NCBI GenBank assembly: GCA_019722365.1
Contig: JADFUC010001759.1
Location: 186,001 to 250,000, forward strand
Direction: 5' to 3'
Source of the DNA: Lithospermum erythrorhizon
Taxonomy: Eukaryota; Streptophyta; Magnoliopsida; Boraginales; Boraginaceae
Length of the DNA: 64,000 nt
In this document: positions 12,255 to 23,260 of the stretch, one piece after another
Layout of the letters: the number at the start of each line of letters is the position of its first letter
How positions within the stretch are numbered: position 1 is the stretch's first letter
Notes under the pieces: model-generated
The model's input: only the letters and a program-made list of their open reading frames with translations
Told to the model about the DNA's origin: nothing
Databases searched by the model: none
Made by a program: the position numbers and the translations under genes

Positions 12255-13979
12255 TATGGAGATCAAAGACGATGGGTCGTTATATATATATATGATGGGT
12301 TATAATAAACAAAGCATATGTTAGCGGTTTAGAATACGATGTATTATATCGAAATATTATGAAATATCGGGGAAGTATATATTTTGGGAAGTGTCTTAGT
12401 AGTCAAGCCATAAGTAGAGCGATAATGATATTTTACGGTGGGAGGTAAAATTATGATGAGTTAAGGATAGTTAATATACGAGTATACTGAGGTTGAAAAT
12501 GCAGCATATCAAATGGGTTTATAAGTAGCGATACCGCTTAAATAAGACGCTATTCTATAAGGAAACGCGAACGAAGGTTTGATCGTAAATGGTAAGTAAG
12601 GCGTAGGATACAAATTGAGGTCAATATAAGAAAAGGTTTTGAGTACATCCGCTAATGATGTTTTTAAGTAAGAGTCGATGGTCGAGCTGAGTTTATCTTT
12701 CAGGATAGTAATGATTATTCTTGAGGATGTAAACGGGTCAAATCTTTGGAGACGTAGATGGATGAATATGTTTGAGAATTTACTGAGACAGATTTATATC
12801 GAAGTTATTAAAAGAGATTTCCTAGTGTGGAATTTCCAAGCTGTTGATAAGTTAGCGCACTGATGAACTTATGGGTATTAAAAGGTTGGGCTGAGGAGGA
12901 TTTTGGTGACATGTACTTACGGGATTAGCATTTGACCTGGTGTGTAAGATGTCGATCTTTAAAACAATTAAGACCTGTCTTGTATGTTGAGTAATTGAGG
13001 ATAAGTAATACCGCTTGTCCTGCTGTGGAATATGGACGGTAGAGGATGCAGGCGAGTAAATCAGCTGTAATGCTAATTTAAAAAGGAAGTTTAATCTCTA
13101 AGTGGAACGATAAAGAGATTGTGATTCGGGGTCGGTGGTGAAATATTTAGTGACGAAGGATAATGCATTTAGTAGCACGGAAAGAGAATACATTACTGCA
13201 TTTAATACGGTACTGCATCAATAAATCAATTTATAATAGCGAGAATTAAAACAGCGCCATGGAGTTATAAACCTGCTGGGAGCTCGTGGAATTGATAATG
13301 TTGGATTGTTATCAAGGAGTTGAATAGAAGTTTATTAAAGGTCACGATTGGGGTATTATGAGACTCCATAATAGGCCGATAAGATTAAATTAGGGTGCTA
13401 AGTATTACGAAATTTGTACGCTGAATAAACCATAAGATTTCAAAGTGAGGTATGTGTCATATGACTTAAATCAAACAAGTTGTTAGTCATGATTCAAGGT
13501 GAAATTGTTAACAAACGTAGGATAGTGAAATGGTGTCAAGGTGAAGTATTTAGGGATTGGCAATACCTGGTGTGATATAAAGCGCGAAAGGTAAGGTCGG
13601 GCGTAAACGGGATGGACCGTTTAAAAGAAAGCGTATTGGCGATACTATATAATAAGCGAAGTATTCAAGGGGAGAAGTGTGCAACAAGGCGAGCTTGAGT
13701 AAATTTCTCGAGGACGCAATTTTATAAGGTGTGATTTGTAATAACCTCGCTCTGTACTAATATTAATGTAATAGTATACTAGTTTGCCGGGTAGATTATT
13801 TCGAGGATAAAATAAAAATTCAAGTTGAATAAGAAAAATACAACGAATCGGTCGTCAGTAGTACATTTCGGTATTTAGAATTTTAAAGTTGTACTCGATG
13901 GTAATGATATTAGTCAAGGTACATAATTTGAGTGTAGAAATGTTAATGTTTGGAAGTTGGTTGTCGATAAGTTAAACGA

Positions 13980-15260
13980 AATATCATCAATTAAAATGAT
14001 CGGGTTTCACCATATAAAGCTAATGGGCCAACCCATTAACCCATAAACCAACAAGGCCCAAAAGAGAAAAATCCCCATTCCCTCCTCAAGCAAGGATCGC
14101 CGGTCAATCTCCCTCTCCCCTTTATTTCATTTCTCTTCCATCTTGCGAAGCTCGGACCTCAAATTTCTTGGAGAATTTCTCCTCACTAATCCTCTTCATT
14201 CAAGGCAAAAAGTCCCATCTTGTTGTGTATTTTCAGGAGTTCGGCCGAAGCTACTTTTGTATTTCAATTTTATCAAGCAATAATTCATTCTCGTTCTAAA
14301 TTAGTTATTCTTGAGTTGAAATCGTTTACGTGGAATTTCTGACTTTTTAGGCCGTTTGACTTTTTTTGAAATTTTAGTTGACTTCGGTTTTATGAGATAT
14401 TATTGAATATAATTATTATCTAGGCTAGATTAGCATGAGATGACACACTCCGATTAGTGTAGTTGGGTATAGTCGAGTTGACTGAGTTGACTTTAAGACT
14501 AGAGTTTCTAAACGCCATTTATATAAATATCTTATTGGACCTTTTATTGTGATTGTTTTGAGGTGGAAATTATGATTTATGTTGTCGAGGAATATATGTC
14601 GAAATAAGTTTATTAGATTTCGGAAGAGTAAACTGCTTGGGATTTTGAGGTTGCCAGGAAATGGCTTCTAATTAGTCGGCGTTGATATTTTGGGTTGATT
14701 GGAATTGGTCAGTGTTAGTATTTTGGTTAAGGTGTCAATTACCCATGAGATTTAGTCGATGTTTTGAAATTGTCATCAAACATAATTAGCCATCTATACT
14801 TAAGTTGTTAATTTGTAATTAAAATGGGTTGAAAAGTTAGGATGGAATTAAGATAAGGATTAAAATTTGTTGTGAGTAGTAATTGTATTTTCGGGTGTTT
14901 TGATTAGACACGGAACGTGGGAAAGGTAATTTGATCCATTAGGCGGACGCTTTCCCCTTATTAAGCAACTGCGAAGATTATCTCACAAGCATTTTTAATG
15001 CATTTATTTTTAAATTGTGTATGTATTTGTATGTATGAATATGTGGATTTGTTTTGTGTGAGCCATGATATGATTGTGTGATTGTATTGCAGTATCAAGC
15101 ATTTGCTCGGCGTAGCATAGCTTCGAATTCCCAACTTACGCCATGCTCTGGGTGGGCCTTGTCGCACTTTTATACTTTCCGCTGCGGGCCTGTCAACATT
15201 TCCCCTCGTGTTCCGTGGCCTTGTCGGCACTCGTGATTGCCTCGCCGGGGCTTAGCCCCG
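13980..15260 (+). other. Leader-like block inside the LTR element
   Basis: At about 13997 a TATA-like CATATAAAG is followed by a pyrimidine-rich, CT-laden stretch (14060-14260) of the kind seen in transcribed leaders. The sequence then becomes T-rich with repeated TTGACTT motifs. It may be a second LTR or leader from a nested element, but no partner repeat was found. Confidence 0.3.
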
Positions 15261-15472
15261 CTGATTTTTGATCGCGGGTGACGCTTTGGCTGCGTGCTTT
15301 GCTATGGGTCGGTAATGTGAGTAGCTAGTCAGCTCTGAGGTGTCAGTTGCTGCGACTTCAGGTGACTTCATGATAGGCTATGACCCTATAGTTGGGATGA
15401 TTAGGGTTGGGGTGGACTCTTCCTCGGCAGATACGTGACTCTACTGGGTCTTATACCACGTATGGGTTATGG

Positions 15473-15780
15473 TGTATGACTCTTTATGATCACTTTGTCG
15501 CTGCGATTGCTTTGGCCTTATACTTAGTGTATAAGCTGCTGGCCTTGGCCTTTATACTACAAAGATAAGAGCGGTATGACTCTTTATGATCACTTTGTCG
15601 CTAGTATTTGTCGGGCGTAATTTCTTATACTTAGTGTATGTTGCGGTTTGGCCTTATACTACGGTATAAGAGTCGTATTTAGTCTTTATGATCACTTGCT
15701 GTGTGCATTGCCGCGTGGCCTTATACTACGGTATAAGTGCTGCTGGACTTATACTCGCATAAGAGCGGAGTTTATTAGCG
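15473..15780 (+). repeat. Tandem repeat, period about 101 bp, three units
   Basis: The phrase TCTTTATGATCACTT recurs in units beginning at 15473, 15574 and 15675. Each unit is followed by CTTATACT(T/A) and GTATAAG segments that form short inverted pairs. It lies in the 3' part of the LTR element. Confidence 0.7.
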
Positions 15781-16822
15781 ATCGTCCACTCCCCAGTAGA
15801 CGGATCGAGCATACAAGACAGAGGTTGGTATAAATAAAGGAGATAATGGTAGATGTACGGGTCAATGCATCAGAGTTATACCACATTGGATTTTATTCCT
15901 GGGCGACGGTGTGCCTTATCGAGACTTTGTATTATATCCCGACCTCGTTGTTTAAATTTTCTATGGTGTTGTATGATCCGCTTTATGACTCATTTATTGT
16001 TGGTGGATATTGTGCCGATTATACTAGATGCTGCTACGATGATTATGTCGAATTAGGTTTCGCTGATTATTGATAATATTATCGATTTTTTCTCGGTGGA
16101 CTGGCATGGGTATTAATCAAGCATGCATCCTTTAAGGTTAAAAGTTGAGTTGGTTAATGGTTGAGATAACTTTTGAATGAGAACATTAGGTACGTAAACT
16201 ATAGACCGACGTTCACGCAAATCTATCTAGCATGCTGGCGATATTTATATATAGCTGAAATTTGGGATTCAAACGTGTTAAGATATAAGTTATGATCTAA
16301 CTACCTACGCCGATACCATTGAGGTGAATAAGTTCTGTGATACTTAATGAAGAATTTGGTGAGATAATCAGAACTTAAGTTATCTTTATTTCAGATATAC
16401 ATTGCTCGCTTTTATTAAGATAATGAAACGATTTGGAAGTTCTTATGATAAACATTTAGATGTCATAGGAGGTGTACGACTAAATTGGGAGAAAATTTTA
16501 AGGTGAACTAAAGATAAGTGGTTGAGTCAAAGGTGATGCTGAGTTACTTTAGATGTTGAGATATATGTTTGAGTCGTTGTGTGCTCGAGTTTATATATTA
16601 TATCGTAATTAGCTATACTTAAGAAAGATAACAACAGAGATATCTCCCCGTGATTAAGGTGTATCAGGAGTAAGTTGTTGACGTGGTGTGGATTTGTCGG
16701 AAAGCCATTAAGGAAAGAGTATCTTGTCGAGAGGAGCATATAAAATATAACTCTTTGGAGGTAGGAGCATATAAATATAATCCCTTGAGGCGGATACGCA
16801 ACAGAAGGCCTCGAATTATCCT

Positions 16823-17258
16823 TGTTGTATTTGCCTTTTAGTTAATCCTCAGGATATTTGTTTTCACTCAAATTTTTAATGACTCCCTATTTTCCTATGG
16901 GCGTGCTGCTTTATGCCTAGGTTGTTGCGGATGACCGAGATGCATCGAATGAGCAACAAGGCACTGAGCGGGCGATGGTAACAAGACCTCAACAAATATA
17001 TGGCCTTTTATTTTCTTTTGAGTTTTTGTTGTACTTAATAATTATTGTTGTCTCCGAGTTGTAAACTTGTTGTTTGATATCAGATTTATATTATTACTTT
17101 TCAAATAAGTTGTAGTGTTGGTTAATTACCCGATGGACGAAGTTGTATTATTGTTATTATCACGTTAAATGAAGTCATTTTTTTTGTTATCCATCGCTGC
17201 ACTGCTTTATTCAAAGGTCGACGGTCCTAACTGGGGCCCACTTGGGGCGTGTCGCTCA
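16823..17258 (+). repeat. 3' LTR of the 11.5-17.3 kb element
   Basis: This is the partner of 11517-11950. Its end directly abuts sequence homologous to the hAT copy at 32101, so the element probably inserted into hAT DNA. Confidence 0.7.
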
Positions 17259-19175
17259 CTAGTGCTACGGATAATACTAGTGAAAGGAAACGTCATGGAT
17301 TTGGCAACATTTTGTGGCCGACCGTGAAAATCAAAGGGCAACTCAGATCGGTGAAGAGAGAGTTCTTCATCATGGAAAAACGAGCGGGCTAGTGCCGAGG
17401 AACCGGTCATCTTGCTAGACACTTATTAAGTCATAAGATCACTAAGGATGGCGGTGGGGGATGGTACACAAAGAACGATTAATACCCAAACCGGCGGTAA
17501 CCTTTTTTTAATAATTTGGCTTATAGGATGTAAACTATGAAATTTGTAATCTGTAGTTCTTTACCTTAATCATCATGATTGGATGGCGCTTACTAATTGA
17601 TTCAAAAAATTAGTTAATCCCCGAGCTAACCGTATCCCCCGTACAACTTTGCGAACTTATGCTTTTAAAAATGAAAGAACTCTTCTAGGTGCAACCCTTT
17701 TGACTGTGCCTTATAAAATGTCTTTGACTAGTGATATTGGTGTCTTTTTGGATTTTGATATAATGTGTGTAAGCATGCTACTGATCGATAAAGATTGGAT
17801 TTTACAAAGGAGAATTGTTTATTTTAGATCAATTGTTAAATATAACAATATTCAAAATTGTTAGCGTATACTCGTATGTTCAAGATTACAAATGTATGAA
17901 TAAGATCGCTTCAATTTCATTCGAGCAATGCCTCCGCTAATAACGCTTTCAATTGGAAAATTAAAGATGTCGTAATAAAACCGATTTTAGTGAACTTTTT
18001 CACGTTAGATGTTTATGTCACATCCTTCAATTAGTAGCTAAAATAGAATAAAAGTTGTTTGGGACGAGTTTATTTTACCAATTCAGAAGCCGTTAATTTT
18101 GTTGTTAATAAAAGCAAACCATGAATATAAAAATTGTTTAGGCTTCCTAGAAGAAGTTTAGAAAATTACCTTTATCATAAAATAGATGCCACTTAATTTA
18201 CGACTAATAGTTCATACATATATGTATACGAAGAAATCACAACATTTTATGAGAAGTATGTCTCAAGTTGGTGAATATTATGTGCCTCTTACATATGGTA
18301 CTAGAAATATCATATGAATTGCTTAAGTTCCTAGAGCCGATTAAAGATTACACTAAAGTTTTTCAACTTCAATATCATCCAAACATTCATCTTTCTTTTT
18401 AGAATGTGTTGCTAATCTTTCCATTCATATGACTAAACATAGAGATGAGTATGTCGTTAGAGATATGGTTCCGAATATGGAAGATAAGTTTTAAAATATT
18501 TTCATCCTATACCACATACATATTCATAATTAGTGCAATAATGGATCCTAATTTAAATTAAGAGTTTTTCATTTCTACGTAGACGTTGCTTTTTACGATG
18601 CTTTTAAATACCCTTTTAATCCCGAATTAAATAATTTTGATATTAAGAAATATAAAGACGGAATTGGAAACTTATTTGTATAATATGTATAGCAAATATC
18701 AATCAAAGTATTGGCAAGACCAAATAGTGCGCAACTTTTAATGTGTTCTCGCACGGAGTTAAATAATGAAGTCAACATGATCACCTTAGAAATACTTACA
18801 ATTATTAGGTGAAAATAATCCAATCCCTCCACAAGACATGAATGAGTTGACTCAATATTTGACCACTAACGTTGAATCGAGTCAATATAACGATAAAAAT
18901 CATTTGATATATTAAAATGGTAGTATGGTAAGAAACCTTATTTCTCGATATTGTCTAAGACGGCAAAAGAAACATTCTCTATACCTATATCTACAATAGC
19001 TAGTGAATCCGCATTTAGCATGGCCAATCCACAATACACTCAAAGACGCTCAAGACTTGCTGCTCCCGCTTATCAAGTACGCGCTACAGGTCAAGGATCG
19101 ATAGTCACCGAACATAAGATGCAAGCATCAAGACTCACCCATAGAACAAAAGAAAAATATGTTCATTTATCTTAG
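17259..19175 (+). pseudogene. hAT transposase remnant (copy 1)
   Basis: Several frames give pieces of a zinc-finger BED/hAT transposase. A piece around 17650-17860 contains SLTSDIG and CVSMLLIDKDW, matching the hAT block with a catalytic Asp. A C-terminal piece around 18950-19030 reads IPISTIASESAFSMA, the hAT dimerisation signature. Frames change repeatedly and stops occur, so no full product is possible. The sequence is collinear with copy 2 at 32101-33963. The part upstream of position 32101 in copy 2, including the start codon, is missing here because the LTR element ends at this point. Confidence 0.8.
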
Positions 19176-19399
19176 CTTACATTGAAGAAGGAATTGAAGA
19201 AGAAGAAACCAACACATTGTGACAATCCAAATCGATTCGACAAAGAAGAGTCGAAGCATGAATTAATTCTATGAATATTATTTTGTATAATGTTTATTTT
19301 TATGAACTCATGTAAACTCCCGACCCGCACGAGTATATAAACCGTGAATAGCTTAAATAATAAATGTTTCATTTTTAGATTATGTTAAATCATGTATAT

Positions 19400-19760
19400 T
19401 CTTCAAAAATATGTTCTTAACGCGGGTACCGCTATACAAACGTGACCACTTAAAACCAGAACGCCGCTTAACTTAAACGTGGTCCCATTTGAAAACACAC
19501 CCGTTTTTTCGCGGTGTCAACGCGGGTAACGTTAATTTAAACGCCGCCACCGTTATGAAAAGGAAGCAGTGACCGCCTTTTTTGCACCCCGACAAACGTG
19601 CTCCAGTTTATTTTTAACGCGCCACGCTTTTTCACACGAAAAATAATATATTAGCCAAACTGCCCACGTTTAAATTAAAGGTGGCATTGTCGTGTGCAAA
19701 AAATGTAGTCACCCGCTTCTTTGTTATCTCTAACGGTAGCACGTTTAAATTAAACGTGTC
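19400..19760. repeat. Subterminal-type short repeats of the hAT element
   Basis: Short motifs such as ACGCGGGTACCG, ACGCGGGTAACG, ACGTGGTCCC and AACGCCGCC recur in both orientations over about 350 bp, at higher GC than the surroundings. Comparable GGTACC-centred motifs flank the transposase of copy 2. Arrays of this kind are typical of subterminal transposase-binding regions. Confidence 0.45.
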
Positions 19761-19929
19761 ACAGTTAGATTCGAGCAATTTGGTTAAAAAATGCGATTTT
19801 GCACCATTCAAACATATATTTTAACTTCCCAAACCAAACTTCTCTCATTTCAATCCTCAACTCTCATCTTCTTCATCTCTTAAACATATTCAAGTACACT
19901 AAATCATCAAATTAAACTCTAATTTACAA

Positions 19930-20900
19930 TAATGGTCAGTAGAACGGTGACCCCGGCAACACTCCACCACCACCACCAAGCAGTGGCCGAGGCTTAGGCG
20001 TTAGATCAACTACTTCAATGTAAGGCCGGGATTGTACCGAAAGGTGGAGAAATTATGGAGGTAATTGGAAGTACATTATTTCAGTTATTAGTAGATGCAA
20101 TGTTCAATTATTCGTGATCTTTGCCAGTTGATCGTAATTCCTATGATAGTTAGCTTTTTCAAATTTCATTACACAATTCTAGGTTACTTATTCCAATGGA
20201 GGTATGGTGTGTAATTACTTGATAAATGGTGTCCGTGGTAGTATCACGAAAGATGATTTAGTTAGGGTATTTGCTTTGCGTAAGGAGGGATTCCATGATT
20301 ATAACGAAAGGGGGTGGTGTAATAATTGGCTGGTTAGTTTGAATGATTGTGCGGCCATTCTTAACAATGGCCGATTAATAAGCTCCCATCTAGCCTATCA
20401 AGCATTAATTTGAATGTGCCTCTTTTGCACATGACAAGTTAAGCCGCCGGAACTTACTTTCATATGCTTTGTTACGTGGGCTATCAGGAATGGGTTAAGG
20501 TTAATCTATTACATATGATGCTACAACATATTAACTATAAAAAACAAGCTCCGTGATCAATATGGGACGACATTCTCCCATTTGTTGGTCAATTGCAAAG
20601 GTGTCCCCTGCGAAAAGTAAATCAAAGAAATGATAAATGTGCTAAGGACACCACGATAGAAAGACAACCGATGTTTGCCCGTGGATCAGAGCATGCTGGG
20701 AGGGTGAGCTGCTTTCTAAGTGGGAAGTTTTTAGAGATTTGGTGAGTTCCGCAGGATTTGATGTATGGTCACCACAGGATACGCGCCCCTGTGCCGCCAC
20801 TAGGATGGTTACCAGCACCTCAGTGGAACCACCTCTACCTATCCACAACCCTTCTTTTGCCCCTCAACCGAAGCAAGGTCATCCCCACTGATCGAGCTTT
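19930..20900 (+). pseudogene. Second protein-like block downstream of hAT copy 1
   Basis: A pyrimidine-rich leader-like stretch (19800-19930) is followed by ATG at 19932 and broken coding-like sequence. Around 20240-20410 it reads SITKDDLVRVFALRKEG, then DCAAILNNGR. Near 20570 a frame reads HLLVNCKG. The same order (ITEEDL, FMTRHEG, DCANMLNNNR, HLLVSRK) occurs in copy 2 at 35127-35550. The family is not recognised; it could be an accessory transposon protein or a captured gene. Confidence 0.4.
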
Positions 20901-20959
20901 CCTGTAGTCAATGAACGCCAACATAAGCAATGGCTATGTTCGTGAGAGACGCGGCGCAG

Positions 20960-22300
20960 ATGTAAAAAATTGGACGATACCAACACGAGCTCCTTCGTTG
21001 GTAGCAATTTCGGGGTTACTTGGCTTATAAAGAATTTAAGTCACTTTAAACATGAAAATCAAATTGCATTCTTATGGTGTCAGCGAGTCTCATAGTCAAG
21101 CTTATGAATGGCTTCAACATTCCAAGAAGCCAAATTTCATAAGACTTAAGAGACATCTTAATCTTTGCAAGAGGATTATCAACGGACACACTCTTTCCTT
21201 TTCAATTAAAAATCTACTTTATCTTCCAACAGGTGTGATAGATCTTGTCGGAAAAGGGATAATAAAAGTTATCTTGGTATTTCTAATGACAAGAAACCTA
21301 TGGCTTTAGAAATCTTCGCTGCTGTCCAAAAACTAAAGGATCCTCTTTTAAACTCTAATAATGGAAACTCGATGACGTTGACAAGTTCTACTTCATTTCT
21401 CCGGCTTCGCTAAGTAAATCAATTTTCACAACTCTCCTTCTCACCAAAGAACTTAGCTTTCATTCTATTTATATCATTACTGATGGTTTATTTTCACAAG
21501 TATAGTACATGAGTTATCACAAGTTTAGGTACACTGATAATTGGAGAAGTCGTGTTTCAAGCAATGAAATTAAAATTGTAAAAGATTTGCTTACCAACTA
21601 AGTCGGGTTATTTTCTTAAATTTGAAATATTGTTATCAAGATTTTAATTTGGTTTCATGTGATTCTACTTCATGTAATAGATGGGGCGTTAATGGATAAA
21701 TTGCTTACCTAATATTATGAATTACTTATTAAAAAAAATGATACATCCATCCAAAATTAATTCTCTCCTTTAGCCTTTGGCCTAACCATGGTTCTTTTCT
21801 CATCTTTCTCCTTCATCATGAAAGGCTTGAAAGTGCAGTTTCATATACTCGCGCTCTCAGCCTATCCACATGAGTCAAGAACCTCATATAGGGGCTAAAA
21901 TTCCTAAACATTTAATTTATGAGTGGAGCATAGGGACGAAAGTGCTATATTATATTATGTCACTATCGAAGACTCAAAAAGATTACATTACTACTATAAT
22001 GATCAAACTCAGAATCAAGCTTATTATTCGGGGACCATTTTGATACTTAACTTTATATACTTCATCATTGACCAACAAAGATAGTCCGATATTTATGGTC
22101 AAACTTTTATTATCACAGATAACATTTTATATTGACTTAAATCAAATTACCATATATATATACATATATATATAATATAATTATTTAAAAGAATTGTATT
22201 TTATATATTTTCACGAAATATATTCGGAGTATTACTATATCATTCATAAGATAAGTCACTTGACATGATATTATATTTTTGTAAATAAAGTCAATTAACA
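20960..22300. other. Unclassified stretch with fragmented coding-like sequence
   Basis: At about 21050-21420 the sequence is more balanced in composition than its flanks and gives two successive frames on the plus strand, ending in one with GISNDKKPMALEIFAAVQ. I do not recognise either. The remainder (21430-22300) is AT-rich with no identifiable gene. Confidence 0.3.
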
Positions 22301-22304
22301 TACT

Positions 22305-22690
22305 TGTTACTAGCCGCACGGGTCCGTCCGGACCGTTTTCACCGGATCTCGAACCGGACCGTTCGTTTCGTCCATCCGAACCGACCGAAACCCGCTGTTC
22401 TGTGATTCGGACCGGACCGGGATCCTCGTCCAAACCGGTCCGGAGCTGGCCCATCCGGATCCGAAGCATCCGATATCCTGGGCTCCGAGCAAGCACAAAG
22501 CTTTAGTTTTTTAATATTAAATTGGCCCGATCCTGATCCGCGGCCACCGGTCCGGGATCCTCGCTTCTGATATTTAACCGGACCGGCTTCGGGGATAACG
22601 GATCGATCGCCGACCGGACCTGATCCTACCCATTTTCTGGATTGACTTGACCGGTCGACTGGCCGGTTTCGGACCGGTTCTGACGCCTCT
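22305..22690. mobile_element. CCGGTCCGG-rich short element, hAT-like MITE
   Basis: A sharply bounded GC-rich island of about 385 bp contains many GGTCCGG/CCGGACC motifs in both orientations. The ends approximate an inverted pair (GGGTCCGTCCGGACCG against the complement of CGGACCGGTTCTGACGCC). Plant hAT MITEs often have such CGG-rich ends. No 8-bp duplication was confirmed. Confidence 0.5.
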
Positions 22691-22941
22691 GCCCACCAAC
22701 AGCACTACTTGTTACACATGTATTCCCTTATCACCCCTATGCAGATTATGAAAAATAACAATGGCAAGTTTTCATTTTAAATGCAAAAAATAATATGTTG
22801 ATAACCCATAATGAGAATAATGTATCAATAAAAAGCAATATATTGTAGCAATAGATTTTATTACAAAGATAGGATGATATCACAATAATTAATAACTAAA
22901 CAGGGAAAGCACCAATGAAAGCTTTAGAATAAAATTTGATA

Positions 22942-23218
22942 TCAGAAATTCAACAAAGCCATTTGTTGAACATTGATTGGGTAGCAATCTGATGGTGGTC
23001 CGTTATAAGCTCTTTGGGCTAGAATTGCATTCACAGCTTGTGTAGGATGAAAAGCATCCCAAAATATATATTTGTTTCTATTGAAACATGGAAATGCAAA
23101 AGGCAAACAAGTTATTTGGCCTTTATTTCTTCCCAACCCACAACAAGCTTTATCCCATACGCTGAAACCTACATAATTCATAAATAACACAAAAATGGGT
23201 ATTAGGATATAAGCTAAG

Positions 23219-23260
<42 letters not shown>

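Larger units (their letters stand above)
11517..17258 (+). mobile_element. LTR retrotransposon, Gypsy-like, non-autonomous
   Basis: Two direct repeats bound it: 11517-11950 (434 nt) and 16823-17258 (436 nt). Both carry TTTATGCCTAGGTTGT, GAGATGCATCG, AATAATTATTGTTGTCTC and GGGCCCACTTGGG in order. Just inside the 5' repeat, TTGGTATTAGAGCCC matches the usual initiator-Met tRNA primer-binding site with one change. No integrase, reverse transcriptase or protease motif was found in the 4.9 kb interior, so it is either a large non-autonomous derivative or badly decayed. Assignment to Gypsy rests on general layout and is tentative. The two repeats differ by many substitutions and short indels, which implies an old insertion. 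Confidence 0.7.

Noticed and set aside
15473..15780. Spaced direct repeats considered as a CRISPR-like array
   Set aside because: The units are contiguous 101-bp tandem repeats without unique spacers, in a plant transposon.
17207..17422. Minus-strand frame across the LTR/hAT junction
   Set aside because: It spans two unrelated elements, so it cannot be a gene.
22185..22498. Minus-strand frames rich in Gly, Pro, Arg and Asp
   Set aside because: They are translations of the CCGGTCCGG repeat and have no domain.
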